DNA from: Cyanobium sp. ATX 6F1
Lineage (GTDB): Bacteria > Cyanobacteriota > Cyanobacteriia > PCC-6307 > Cyanobiaceae
Assembly (NCBI RefSeq): GCF_024346315.1
Contig: NZ_JAGQCS010000004.1
Span: 62,001-126,000 of the forward strand
DNA: 64,000 bases
Direction: 5' to 3'
In this document: in pieces, positions 8,420 through 16,466 of the stretch
Numbering within the stretch: the stretch's first letter is position 1
How the letters are laid out: each line of letters starts with the position of its first letter
Translations under genes and position numbers: made by a program
The notes under the pieces: generated by a model
The model's database searches: none
Told to the model about the DNA's origin: nothing
Seen by the model: the letters and a program-made list of their open reading frames with translations, nothing else

Positions 8420-9220
8420 CTACTTGGCGCCAGCGTTGTACTGGTAGTTGCCTTCGAACTGGTCGAGAACGACGGTGTTGGGTGGGTTGGAGTCGGCGGC
8501 GGCCGTCAGAACCATCTCCTTGTCCAGTTGGCGTGATCTGAACTGCCATCCCTTCGGCAAGGTCAGGCGCTGGCCCAGGGTTGGCAGGTTATCGATGGTG
8601 TTCTTGGGGTCCGCTTTCAGGGACAGGCTGAACATGGTGTAAACGGCGCCCTCGGGAGTGATCAGTTCATATACCGTTTCGCCCGCATTGAAGATCATGC
8701 GACTGTCACGTTTGGAGACCAACGGCTTGTAGGCCACGGGCGGTCCGGAAACGAACTTGTCGAAACTCGGGACTTCGAAGGTGCCGTCCACGTTCAAGGG
8801 GATCGTGCCGATCACTCTCTGCTTGCAGCCATCCCAGGACATCGCCGTTAGGCTATTCGCCACGAAACGCCGTGGGCCATTGAAGAAGATCCCGTCGCCC
8901 CCGAACGTCTTCTTCAAGGTCTCCGTATTCAGAGCTCGGAAGCGCGCGTCCATCTCGTCGTTGGGCGCTGGAAGGGCGTTGCTGAGAGAGTTGAAGTAGT
9001 TGCCGATCCCGCCACCGTTGGGCTGGCGGAACATGAACAGAATCTCGTAGAAGGCCTTGCCGCGCCAGTTCTCAGCCTTGATCGGGCAGGGATCCGTCAG
9101 TTTGACGATCGGTCCGGCTGCCGGTTTGGCTTGGGCTTGTGCCGTGGGGTGCCAGCCCACCGAAGCGACCAGCGCGGCAGCGGTGAAGAAGGTAGGCAAG
9201 ACGTAAAGAATCAACTTCAT
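8420..9220 (-). CDS. Exported protein of unknown function
   Basis: The 266-residue product from ATG 9220 starts with a signal-peptide-like segment (KLILYVLPTFFTAAALVASV), with a likely cleavage near AQAQA at ~residue 30. The start at 9274 would put 18 polar residues before the signal and is less likely. The mature part is beta-rich with two cysteines, one in LTDPCPIKAENW and one in WDGCKQRV, which could form a disulfide. I recognise no family. It lies about 90 bases after the DUF1254 gene on the same strand, so the two exported proteins may act together. Base composition of this pair looks less GC-rich than the flanks. Confidence 0.75.
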   Translation of the reverse strand: MKLILYVLPTFFTAAALVASVGWHPTAQAQAKPAAGPIVKLTDPCPIKAENWRGKAFYEILFMFRQPNGGGIGNYFNSLSNALPAPNDEMDARFRALNTETLKKTFGGDGIFFNGPRRFVANSLTAMSWDGCKQRVIGTIPLNVDGTFEVPSFDKFVSGPPVAYKPLVSKRDSRMIFNAGETVYELITPEGAVYTMFSLSLKADPKNTIDNLPTLGQRLTLPKGWQFRSRQLDKEMVLTAAADSNPPNTVVLDQFEGNYQYNAGAK

Positions 9221-9309
9221 GATCGAAACGTTCGATGGGTTGGTTGAGGGTGAATCGAGAGAGCGAATGGCCATGAGCGCTGATCAGAGACCGAGATTGA
9301 TGAATCCGA

Positions 9310-10800
9310 TCATTGCGCCTGCATCACCGCCGGCGGCTTCCAACTGCCTGTGCCGGGGGGCAGGATCGACGGTGGGGTGGCCTTCGGCCAGTACAGGCGC
9401 ATCACCATGTAGATCGGGCCATCAGGCGCGGGCAGCCAGTTGGCTTCCTTACCTTTGCCAGGCGAATCCTTCTGGATGTAGAGGGTGAGCGACCCGTCGG
9501 CGTTCTTCTTCAGCTGGGGCAGCATCGGCGAGTTGATCAGGTAGCGGTTGATCGGGTTTTTGATCAGGAGCTGCGTCGTGCCGTTGTACATGGTCATCGA
9601 CCAGAAGGCGTTGACAGGAGGGAGCTGATCCTTGGGGAAAGTCAGCTTGTATTTGTGCTTGGCTCCGTCGAGTCTCTCGCCGCTGGCGAGCGTCTTGGTC
9701 AACGGATACATGGCTTCAACGGCATCGTTGCCGAAGATTCCGCCTTTGGCGCCAGCGGCTCGCTTCAGCCAGTCGCCGTTATAAAACTCTCGGTTGCCAA
9801 ACAACGAGCCGACCTTCCAGCCATTGATGTTCTTCTGTCCGGCTTCCAGGTAGCTTTCGATCCTGGCGCCGCCTTCCTTAATCGCAAGCACGATGGCGGC
9901 CTGGCGCTCAGGCGGCAGATCCTTGATGCTGAACATCTTGCCCGGGCCGATGCCGATGCTGGCGAGCTTGGCGCGGATGGCTATTTCCTCAGGACCAGGC
10001 GGCGCAAACTGCAGCGCGAAGGCCAGGTAGTCGAAGAAGTTAGTCTTCACCAGCTCCTTGTCGATCTTCGGAAAATTGATCGGAGGTGCGGCTGGCGGGG
10101 GCGGCTGCTTGAGGTAAGCCGACAGCGGCTGTGTCCTGTAGCCCGCCTGCACTTTCTCAACGTTGGGCAGGTCCTTGGGGTCGAAAAGCTGGGTCCGGAA
10201 AATCGCCAGCGAGAAGTCGGTGCCCGAGCGGAACACCTGCTTGATGCCCGGCGGTTGTTCACCCTTCCAACGGGGGCCGACGATCAGGTAGTCGCCGGCT
10301 TCATGGCCAGTGGCGCGGCTGCCGATATAGCCGTAATTGAAGGTGTTGCCGTCAATCAATTGCACCGAGTAGTAACGCTTGTTCTCCACCAACGGGACTG
10401 ACACCACTTGCGGCTCGGCGCGAAGGTCCATCCAGAGAAGCGAATAAGGCGTGTCACTGTTCGGCGTCGGGATCGCCGTATCCTGGTAGGTGAAGACGCG
10501 AGCCTCGTTGAAAATCTGGTTGAAGGGCGCCTTCCACTGGCCAGAATTCTTGTTCAAGATGTACTCGTTCATCACCGCATAATTCATCACGATTGGCAGA
10601 CCGTAGATGAAACCCTCCTGTGCGATGGTCTTGACTTCCGCGATGCCGGGCACCGGCAGACCGGCGACCGCATCCATCTTCGCTGCTTGAGCAACGGGGA
10701 CGGCGGGTTTGCCGTAGCCGGCGAGCGCCATCAGAGGGAGCGACCCGCATACAAAGCACGACACCAACGCCTGTCTTTGTTTGACCACCGTCATCACCAT
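9310..10800 (-). CDS. Exported DUF1254/DUF1214-domain protein
   Basis: The 496-residue protein starts at ATG 10800 (or 10794) with a signal-like hydrophobic segment (residues ~10-27). The DUF1254 domain follows (about 55-190), recognisable by EGFIYGLPIVMNYAV and TPNSDTPYSLLWMDLR. The C-terminal DUF1214 domain (about 390-480) contains NAFWSMTMYN, YLINSP and LYIQKDSPG. Such proteins are exported or membrane-associated and found sporadically in bacteria; their function is not established. The frame stays open up to 10905, but that part does not look like protein. The gene is followed by a second exported protein and lies just downstream of hsdR, at the edge of the defence island. Confidence 0.88.
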   Translation of the reverse strand: MVMTVVKQRQALVSCFVCGSLPLMALAGYGKPAVPVAQAAKMDAVAGLPVPGIAEVKTIAQEGFIYGLPIVMNYAVMNEYILNKNSGQWKAPFNQIFNEARVFTYQDTAIPTPNSDTPYSLLWMDLRAEPQVVSVPLVENKRYYSVQLIDGNTFNYGYIGSRATGHEAGDYLIVGPRWKGEQPPGIKQVFRSGTDFSLAIFRTQLFDPKDLPNVEKVQAGYRTQPLSAYLKQPPPPAAPPINFPKIDKELVKTNFFDYLAFALQFAPPGPEEIAIRAKLASIGIGPGKMFSIKDLPPERQAAIVLAIKEGGARIESYLEAGQKNINGWKVGSLFGNREFYNGDWLKRAAGAKGGIFGNDAVEAMYPLTKTLASGERLDGAKHKYKLTFPKDQLPPVNAFWSMTMYNGTTQLLIKNPINRYLINSPMLPQLKKNADGSLTLYIQKDSPGKGKEANWLPAPDGPIYMVMRLYWPKATPPSILPPGTGSWKPPAVMQAQ

Positions 10801-10982
10801 GGGCTGAATGAGAAGCCCACCGTAGCCTTGGGATCTCACGCTTGGTAGAGCCCGCCCAACGTCTCCGATCACCTGCCCGCTCGGAGCTGGTGGGTGTTCC
10901 AGCAAGTCTGCGATGGCGAGTCAGGAGCATCAGGCTCTGAGCCACGATCTGTTCGCGCTGCCGGGATTTAGCGAAGCCGCCC

Positions 10983-13328
10983 TCATCGGGCGGTGGCTTC
11001 ATAAAGATATCTCTGGAAGCCTGAAAAGAGCTGACCGATGTCTTCGGGCCTGCCCAGATCGGCCACGGCATCGGCAATGGAGTTCTGGTAGCGAAGGCAG
11101 AGCAACGGCGTGAGTTTCTCTTGAGCGAGCTCCTGCACGCCCATCGTCACGTAGTGCTGGAGCACGAAATCCAGGAAGAGCTGTTGCTTGCTGGTGAATC
11201 TGGAATGGATGTACAGACGGGCCTGCTGGGCGCGCGCCTCGCGGGGGATGGGCTGCAGGGCATAGGCCACATGGGCCAGCACATCAAACAGATCGCTGTT
11301 GCCTGCATCAATAATCGACTGCATCTCGGCCAGCTGCGCTGCACCGAAACCCTTCTCCGCGAGGCCTTGGAGCAACTTGCTGCGGGTGTCTGGTGCACTC
11401 CAGAGCGCTCGCAGCTCGGCTTCATCCTTCACGAACTCCGGCAACTGGCCATAGAGCAGTTCCAGGAACTGCTGAGAACTCATCGGCCTGCCATCGGGGT
11501 GCCAGAAGCTGGTCACCGTCATGTGCTGGATGGAGCGTTCCTTGCCGTCACCCAACTTGATCCGGGCTCTGGTGCGGCTGGGCTGGCCGCTGGTGTCATC
11601 CTCGTCGCCTGGATCCTTGGGGTCAGGGGGATCGATGCGCTGCTCCGGTGCCCGAGGCACAACCTCTTCCGGCTCCGTGGGTTCACCGTCCCACTCCGGA
11701 TCACTGAAGTGATGGTGCGCCTTCACGAAGTCGTAGATCGTGAAGTACTCCTTGCCGTCAAACAGGCGGGTGCCACGGCCGATGATCTGCTTGAACTCGA
11801 TCATCGAGTTCACCGGCCGCAGCAGCACGATGTTGCGCACATTGCGGGCGTCCACGCCGGTGGAGAGCTTCTGGGAGGTGGTGAGGATGGTGGGGATGGT
11901 CTTCTCGTTGTCCTGGAAGGCGCGAAGGGCCTGGTTGCCCAGTTCGCCGTCGTTCGCCGTCACGCGCTGGCAGTAGTTGGGATCGGGGCTGGCCTTGAGC
12001 TGGTTGATCAGATCACGGATCGCCAGGGCGTGGTCCTGGGTGGCGCAGAACACCAGGGTTTTCTGGCGCTGATCGATCTGAGCCATGAAGATCTCGACCC
12101 GCTGCTGCTCGCGCTGTTTGATCTCGATGATCCTGTTGAAGTCGGCTTCCTTGTAGAGCTTGCCGGCTTCGATCTCCCCTTCCACCACCGTGTCATCGGG
12201 GGTGTAGACGTACTCATCGAGGGTGGTGGTGACCTGCTTGACCCGAAAGGGGGTGAGGAAGCCGTCGTTGATGCCCTCCTTGAGGGAATAGGTGAACACC
12301 GGTTCGCCGAAGTAGGCGTAGGTGTCGGTGTTGTCCTTGCGGCGCGGGGTGGCGGTGAGCCCGAGTTGCACGGCGGGGGCGAAGTATTCGAGGATGCCGC
12401 GCCAGGTGGATTCGTTGTTGGCGCCGCCGCGGTGGCATTCATCGATCACGATGAAGTCGAAGAAATCCGGCGGGTACTGGCCGAACCAGGGGGAGCGCTT
12501 GCCGTCGCGCAGCGGCCCGCTCATGAAGGTCTGGAAGATGGTGAGGAACACGCTGGCGTTGGTGGGCACCCGGCCTTTCTTGCGCAGGGCATCCGGCTCC
12601 AGGCGGGCCAGGGCGCCCTCTTCGAAGTCGGCGAAGGCGGTGAAGTCGTTGAAGGCCTGATCGGCGAGGTTGTTGCGATCGGCCAGAAACAGGAGGCGGG
12701 GCCGGCGGCTGGGTTGGCCCGAGAGGTTCCAGCGGGCCGCAAACAGCTTCCAGATGATCTGAAACGCGATCGAAGTTTTGCCGGTGCCGGTGGCCAGCGT
12801 CAGCAGGATGCGGCTGCTGCCGGAGGCGATGGCCTCAAGCACGCGGGTCACGGCGATGTCCTGATAGAAGCGGATCTGCCAGCTGCCGCCCTTGTCTGGG
12901 TAAGGGATGGCGGCGAAGCGATCACGCCAGGCGTTCTCTTCGGCAAAGGTGCGGTCCCATAGCTCCTGGGGGCTGTGGAAAGCGTCGAGCTCCGCCTCCT
13001 CGCCCGTGGCCCGATCGATGGCGTAGACGCCCTTGCCATTGCTGGCGTAGGTGAAGCGGATCTGCAGTTTGGTGGCGTAATCCTTGGCCTGGCCCACCCC
13101 CTCGCTGAGTGGCAGGCTGTCGGCCTTGGCCTCCACCACCGCCAGCTGGGTGTTGCGGTAGGTGAGCACGTAGTCGGCGATCAGTGGCTTACCGCGGCGG
13201 CCGCCGCCCTCGATCCGGCCCGGGGTGATCGAGTATTCGCGGCGGATGCGGCTGCCCTCCACCACGCCCCAGCCGGCCGCCGTGAGCAGCGGATCAATCA
13301 GCTCGGCGCGGGTTTCGGCCTCGTTCAT
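10983..13328 (-). CDS. hsdR: Type I restriction endonuclease subunit R
   Basis: HsdR is the ATP-dependent translocating and cleaving subunit of type I restriction enzymes and needs HsdM2S to act. The 781-residue protein has an N-terminal nuclease region (about 1-90) with the R.DEAD-type IADYVL...AVVEAKA signature, which supplies the D...ExK catalytic residues. Two helicase domains follow: Walker A in LATGTGKTS (~180) and the DECH box in VIDECHRGG (~297), then motif VI in IIGRGTR (~513). The tail after ~590 is the HsdR C-terminal domain. No frameshift or internal stop is seen. Its start overlaps the HEPN gene stop by 4 bases, so it is translated together with the toxin-antitoxin pair rather than with hsdM/hsdS, which lie 3 kb upstream. 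Confidence 0.95.
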   Translation of the reverse strand: MNEAETRAELIDPLLTAAGWGVVEGSRIRREYSITPGRIEGGGRRGKPLIADYVLTYRNTQLAVVEAKADSLPLSEGVGQAKDYATKLQIRFTYASNGKGVYAIDRATGEEAELDAFHSPQELWDRTFAEENAWRDRFAAIPYPDKGGSWQIRFYQDIAVTRVLEAIASGSSRILLTLATGTGKTSIAFQIIWKLFAARWNLSGQPSRRPRLLFLADRNNLADQAFNDFTAFADFEEGALARLEPDALRKKGRVPTNASVFLTIFQTFMSGPLRDGKRSPWFGQYPPDFFDFIVIDECHRGGANNESTWRGILEYFAPAVQLGLTATPRRKDNTDTYAYFGEPVFTYSLKEGINDGFLTPFRVKQVTTTLDEYVYTPDDTVVEGEIEAGKLYKEADFNRIIEIKQREQQRVEIFMAQIDQRQKTLVFCATQDHALAIRDLINQLKASPDPNYCQRVTANDGELGNQALRAFQDNEKTIPTILTTSQKLSTGVDARNVRNIVLLRPVNSMIEFKQIIGRGTRLFDGKEYFTIYDFVKAHHHFSDPEWDGEPTEPEEVVPRAPEQRIDPPDPKDPGDEDDTSGQPSRTRARIKLGDGKERSIQHMTVTSFWHPDGRPMSSQQFLELLYGQLPEFVKDEAELRALWSAPDTRSKLLQGLAEKGFGAAQLAEMQSIIDAGNSDLFDVLAHVAYALQPIPREARAQQARLYIHSRFTSKQQLFLDFVLQHYVTMGVQELAQEKLTPLLCLRYQNSIADAVADLGRPEDIGQLFSGFQRYLYEATAR

Positions 13329-13708
13329 GCGATCAGGGCATCCACGTGGGCGAGCAGCTCAGCACATCGTTGGTTCCAGGCGACGCGATCGAGGTTTTCC
13401 AACTCCGGTTCTTCGTCGTAGCGGCGCAGGACGGCAAAGAGAGTGAACCGGCTGAGAGCCATGAAGGGCTCGATCGCAACACCTTGATCCCGCAGCATCT
13501 GGAACAGCAGCCGGAGATTGTGCGTGAAGGGTGGTTGTTCTGGAGCCAGAACCAACAGCCAGGCTTTGAGGGATTTTTCTGTGGCCTGTTGGAGATAGAA
13601 CCCCCAGGTGTCCTCCTCGAAGACGGAGGAGTCCGCCATGGCCATGGCGGCACGCAGATCGCGGTGGGCGATGCGCAGAAAAGCGGCCGACGTCTCAGCT
13701 GGCGCCAT
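13325..13708 (-). CDS. HEPN-domain protein (toxin partner of MNT pair)
   Basis: The 127-residue protein from ATG 13708 is a HEPN-domain protein: an all-helical fold with EDTWGFYLQQATEKSLKAWLL (in part) as the first conserved helix pair. Stand-alone HEPN proteins next to a MNT nucleotidyltransferase form the HEPN/MNT toxin-antitoxin systems, in which HEPN is an RNase and MNT modifies it. The typical RNase motif R-x4-6-H is not obvious here, and the protein may be a non-catalytic HEPN. It overlaps the MNT gene upstream by 14 bases and hsdR downstream by 4 bases. Confidence 0.8.
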   Translation of the reverse strand: MAPAETSAAFLRIAHRDLRAAMAMADSSVFEEDTWGFYLQQATEKSLKAWLLVLAPEQPPFTHNLRLLFQMLRDQGVAIEPFMALSRFTLFAVLRRYDEEPELENLDRVAWNQRCAELLAHVDALIA

Positions 13709-14078
13709 GCGGAGACTCCTCTGGGTCCAGCCGCCGTCCGTAGCGGAAGGCCTCGGCAATCACATTCTGACGACCATGACGCCGCTCCTCCACCTCACTG
13801 GCGGAGTAGAGCAACAGCTCGATCGGCAGGCGGTGATGGGCCAGCTTCCAGCCCAGGGCATCCGTCTCTTCGAAGCGCGAGTGCGTGGCCAGCCAGTCGT
13901 CAGGCACCGTCACCAGCAGGTCGATGTCGGAGTCGGGCCGTTCGGTGCCACGGGCGCGGGAGCCGAACAGGCGCACCTCGGCGCCGGGGATCGCCGCCTG
14001 GATCTCGGCCGCGATGGTGCCCAGCAGCGGCTCATCCACCACGTAGTGATAGCTGGAGGGGCGGGCCGAGGCGGTCAT
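13695..14078 (-). CDS. MNT-type nucleotidyltransferase (antitoxin of HEPN pair)
   Basis: The 127-residue protein is a minimal nucleotidyltransferase. It contains the signature LFGSRARGTERPDSDIDLLV (residues ~37-56): GSxARG plus the D-x-D metal-binding pair. In characterised MNT/HEPN systems, the antitoxin transfers AMP onto the HEPN toxin. Here it precedes and overlaps the HEPN gene, the usual antitoxin-first order. The start at ATG 14078 gives a normal family length. Confidence 0.85.
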   Translation of the reverse strand: MTASARPSSYHYVVDEPLLGTIAAEIQAAIPGAEVRLFGSRARGTERPDSDIDLLVTVPDDWLATHSRFEETDALGWKLAHHRLPIELLLYSASEVEERRHGRQNVIAEAFRYGRRLDPEESPHGAS

Positions 14079-14167
14079 GGGGAGAAGTCTGAACCAGAAC
14101 TGGGCATGGTGGTGGTTGTCAGCGTTGCCGGCCCATGGTTGTCAGCTGGACCCTTGCCAGATGCGAA

Positions 14168-14368
14168 TCACCGCAAGGCATCGAAGGCATGGGCCTCCAG
14201 CACGGAGTCTTCGGGCTCGGCGTGGAGCACACCGGATCCGCGCAAGGCCGCCCAGGGAGAGGGGTTAGTGGCGGCACCCATGGAGGGTGGCGTCTGGCAT
14301 GCCACTGATTTGCCGCACCGGATAAACTCCAGATAGTGGGCGAGGAGCTTGGTCACGGAAATGTCCAT
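14168..14368 (-). pseudogene. Phd/YefM-like antitoxin with an apparent internal deletion, no toxin
   Basis: The 66-residue frame starts like a Phd-family antitoxin (MDISVTKLLAHYLEFIR) and ends like one (PWAALRGSGVLHAEPEDSVLEAHAF). The middle strand that normally reads like RRGRVVARL is missing, so it is about 15-20 residues short. No PIN, Doc or Fic toxin follows; the next genes are the MNT/HEPN pair. I infer a solitary antitoxin that lost its toxin and part of its DNA-binding domain. It could still be translated as a short protein. Confidence 0.5.
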
Positions 14369-14412
14369 CCCGACAACGAAAGAGGCATTTTGATCGAGGC
14401 CCTGCTTTCTGC

Positions 14413-14748
14413 TCAGGGCCGATCCCCACGCCGGTAGAACACCACCCCCGCTCGCTGGATGTGATCGATCAGCTCGGGGGACTGGAGCGCGGCCAGGAGC
14501 GAGAGGTCGAAGCGCCAGGGCAGCAGCAGATCGTCGAGGGCGACATCGAGGCGGGCAAGGGTGCGGTGATCGAGGTCGACGCCGGAGAGGGTGAGGTCGA
14601 TGTCGGAGCCGGGACGGTGGCGCCCGAGGGCCCTTGAGCCATAGAGGGTGGCCTGCTCGATGGCCGGAAAGGCGGCGAGGGTGGCCTGGATCCTGGCCAC
14701 GGCGGCGATGGGCAATCCGTAGCGGGTGGCGGAAGCCTGGGAGGTCAT
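14413..14748 (-). CDS. MNT-type nucleotidyltransferase
   Basis: The 111-residue protein carries the motif LYGSRALGRHRPGSDIDLTL (about residues 35-54), the GS-x10-D-x-D core of minimal nucleotidyltransferases of the HI0073 type. Its start overlaps the end of the HI0074-like gene by 4 bases, the normal arrangement of HI0073/HI0074 pairs. It is only distantly similar to the other MNT in this island and was probably acquired separately. The target is unknown but is likely the HI0074-like partner. Confidence 0.85.
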   Translation of the reverse strand: MTSQASATRYGLPIAAVARIQATLAAFPAIEQATLYGSRALGRHRPGSDIDLTLSGVDLDHRTLARLDVALDDLLLPWRFDLSLLAALQSPELIDHIQRAGVVFYRRGDRP

Positions 14749-15050
14749 GGCCGGGCCTCCTCTGCCTGGAGGAGTGATTTCAGCACCGTCGCTTCGTCGT
14801 AGGTGTGGGCGCTGAGGTTGCGATGGCGGATCATCTCCATCCAGATCTCGCCATCGTTGATCAACCCCTGGGCAAAGGCTTCACGGGTGGTGTCGCGGGA
14901 ACCGAAGAGGTCGGACACACCGCGGGAGACCAGGAAATCCTTGAGGGTTTTCCAGCTGAGTTCATGGGTGAACTCGAAGGCCTTGATCAACCCCTGCCGT
15001 TCCAGGTCACTGAGGCTGCGCTGCTGGGAGAGCTCCACCGCTTCCCTCAA
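14745..15050 (-). CDS. HI0074-family nucleotidyltransferase partner (HEPN-like), start codon uncertain
   Basis: The 101 residues from the TTG at 15050 are a HI0074-type helical protein with FEFTHELSWKTLKDFLVSRG, the RDTTREAF turn and MIRHRNLSAHTYDE, including the RN..H motif near the end. The usual N-terminus (DIRWQQRFGNFRQALARL) is coded in the same frame from 15101 to 15051, but no ATG, GTG or TTG is present there before the stop upstream. A GTG at 15106 is in another frame. A small deletion near 15100 may have removed the true start. It pairs with the MNT gene downstream (4-base overlap). Confidence 0.7.
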   Translation of the reverse strand: MREAVELSQQRSLSDLERQGLIKAFEFTHELSWKTLKDFLVSRGVSDLFGSRDTTREAFAQGLINDGEIWMEMIRHRNLSAHTYDEATVLKSLLQAEEARP

Positions 15051-15847
15051 ACGCGCCAGTGCCTGGCGGAAGTTGCCGAAGCGTTGCTGCCAGCGGATGT
15101 CGACACCTGTCCTGGGTTCAAGGTAGGGAATGGCGCCCGTTCATGCCCCCTCGGCACCACGATCAACCCCGTCTGCGGCTCCCCGTAGCCAACGCACGCG
15201 CCACCCATCGCGAGCTGCTGGGCGGCGACGGCACAGAGGGCCGCATCGATCCAGTCGATGTTGGTGAGCTCGCGGCAATCGAGGCCGAGCCGTTGCAGCA
15301 GAGCCCAGCGCTCCTGGACTTTGCGGCGCGCCTGGGGAGGGGGAAGTCCGAGGGCCCGGTGCAGGTGCCAGGTGATGGCGTGGGGAAAGGTTTCGAAGCA
15401 GCAGCGCTGTTCTCCTGCTGGCAGGGCGCCTGCGGGCAGCTCGGCTGTGGGCAAAGCGGTGAGCAGGGGATGGCTGGGCTCCAGGGCTTGGTAGAGCGCT
15501 TCGCCGCGCAGCATCCAGCCGAAGTAGTCCGTTGGGTGCTCGATGGCCCGCTGGCGGCTGGGGCTGGAGAAGCATGGGATCCGCTCGGCCATCAACGCGC
15601 GTTCGGCGAGGCGGCTGCGGCCATCCGCGCTCCAGCGGCAGGGGGCATCAATGGCGATCACGCTGGCGCGCACCACCGAGCGGCACCAATGGGCCAGGGC
15701 CGCTGCATCGCTGCTGGTGAAGCGGGAGTGATAGGCACCACCGCAGAGGGCCACGGCATGGAAGCCCTTGCGGGCGCCGCCCACATCAATGCCGACGGTG
15801 GCGTCAACCAAGACGCTGACGCGTCCAGAGAGCATCCCTTCGGGCAT
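15047..15847 (-). CDS. DUF429-domain protein with a read-through tail
   Basis: The 266-residue frame holds a DUF429 domain, an RNase H-like fold of unknown function. Visible features are VGIDVGGARKGFHAVAL near residue 18, IAIDAPCRW near 64, and the later FETFPHAITWHL and DWIDAALCAVAA. The domain ends at about VVPRG (residue 235). The last ~30 residues, rich in Ser/Ala, are the HI0074 N-terminal coding region read in another frame, so the original stop was probably lost. The start at ATG 15847 overlaps the remnant ParE toxin gene by 44 bases. Confidence 0.7.
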   Translation of the reverse strand: MPEGMLSGRVSVLVDATVGIDVGGARKGFHAVALCGGAYHSRFTSSDAAALAHWCRSVVRASVIAIDAPCRWSADGRSRLAERALMAERIPCFSSPSRQRAIEHPTDYFGWMLRGEALYQALEPSHPLLTALPTAELPAGALPAGEQRCCFETFPHAITWHLHRALGLPPPQARRKVQERWALLQRLGLDCRELTNIDWIDAALCAVAAQQLAMGGACVGYGEPQTGLIVVPRGHERAPFPTLNPGQVSTSAGSNASATSARHWRV

Positions 15848-16092
15848 CGAGAACGGCGACCACAGTCAAGTCGTCGACGTCAAACGTGTAGTAGATGCAA
15901 AAAGGAAATCGCTTCGACAGCGCTCGATAAACCATGGGCAAGCCCGTGAATCCCTCCGTAGTAGGCCAGAGATTCGCTATCGGCCAGCAAACAGCTACGG
16001 AAATAGCCCCCAAGACCCGGAGCCTGCTGCTCGTCAAACCAGAATCCCTCCTCCAGATCTTTCAGAGCATCTGAAGAGATGTTGATGATCAT
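15804..16092 (-). pseudogene. ParE/RelE-type toxin, frameshifted
   Basis: Two overlapping frames make one toxin. The first starts at ATG 16092 and gives ISSDALKDLEEGFWFDEQQ through AYYGGIHG. The second, ending at 15804, gives YRALSKRFPFCIYYTF, VVAVLDARRD and WTRQRLG. The switch falls near 15935-15950. The full length, 289 bases, is one base over a multiple of three, so two lost bases or one gained base would restore a ~96-residue protein, the usual toxin size. It overlaps its antitoxin by 4 bases. As read it codes for an inactive toxin, unless the shift is a sequencing error. Confidence 0.75.
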
Positions 16093-16340
16093 CCACCGAG
16101 TTGCTGAAGCTGGGCCTTGGCCTCAGCCCATGGGATCCGCGTAGCCCTGCCATCGGTCAGTCTCTCGCTGCGTTCCCGCAGCACCTCAGCGTGCCATTCA
16201 GGTGAGGAGACATCCGCCGGGTGGCTGCAGAGGCTTTGCCAGACCTGCTCAAGAAGACGAACCTTTTCCTGCACAGTGAGCGCATCAAGCACGTCGCCGG
16301 AAAGATCAATCGACATGCGCTCCCCCTGTGTTGTGGCCAT
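16089..16340 (-). CDS. Addiction-module antitoxin (TIGR02574-like)
   Basis: The 83-residue protein has the addiction-module component pattern: a short N-terminal part, then LTVQEKVRLLEQVWQSL and a C-terminal SPEWHAEVLRERSERL followed by WAEAKAQLQQL. Such proteins neutralise ParE/RelE toxins, and the toxin gene follows with a 4-base overlap. An internal ATG at codon 9 is an alternative start. With the toxin broken, the antitoxin may be a relic, though it appears intact. Confidence 0.8.
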   Translation of the reverse strand: MATTQGERMSIDLSGDVLDALTVQEKVRLLEQVWQSLCSHPADVSSPEWHAEVLRERSERLTDGRATRIPWAEAKAQLQQLGG

Positions 16341-16466
16341 TCTAGAACCGGTTGGCTGGATTCACCGTGACACCTCCGCCCCGCTATCACTGCGCTTCTG
16401 AAGTGGTTGGGCAGTCAGGGCATCAGTGACGGCGGCGAAGGAGAAGCTGAGGCCGCTCGCCATGGC
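16341..16466. other. Short spacer between hsdS and the addiction module
   Basis: A 126-base gap between the hsdS stop and the antitoxin start. I see no gene or clear terminator in it. The downstream toxin-antitoxin genes probably have their own promoter here. Confidence 0.4.
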
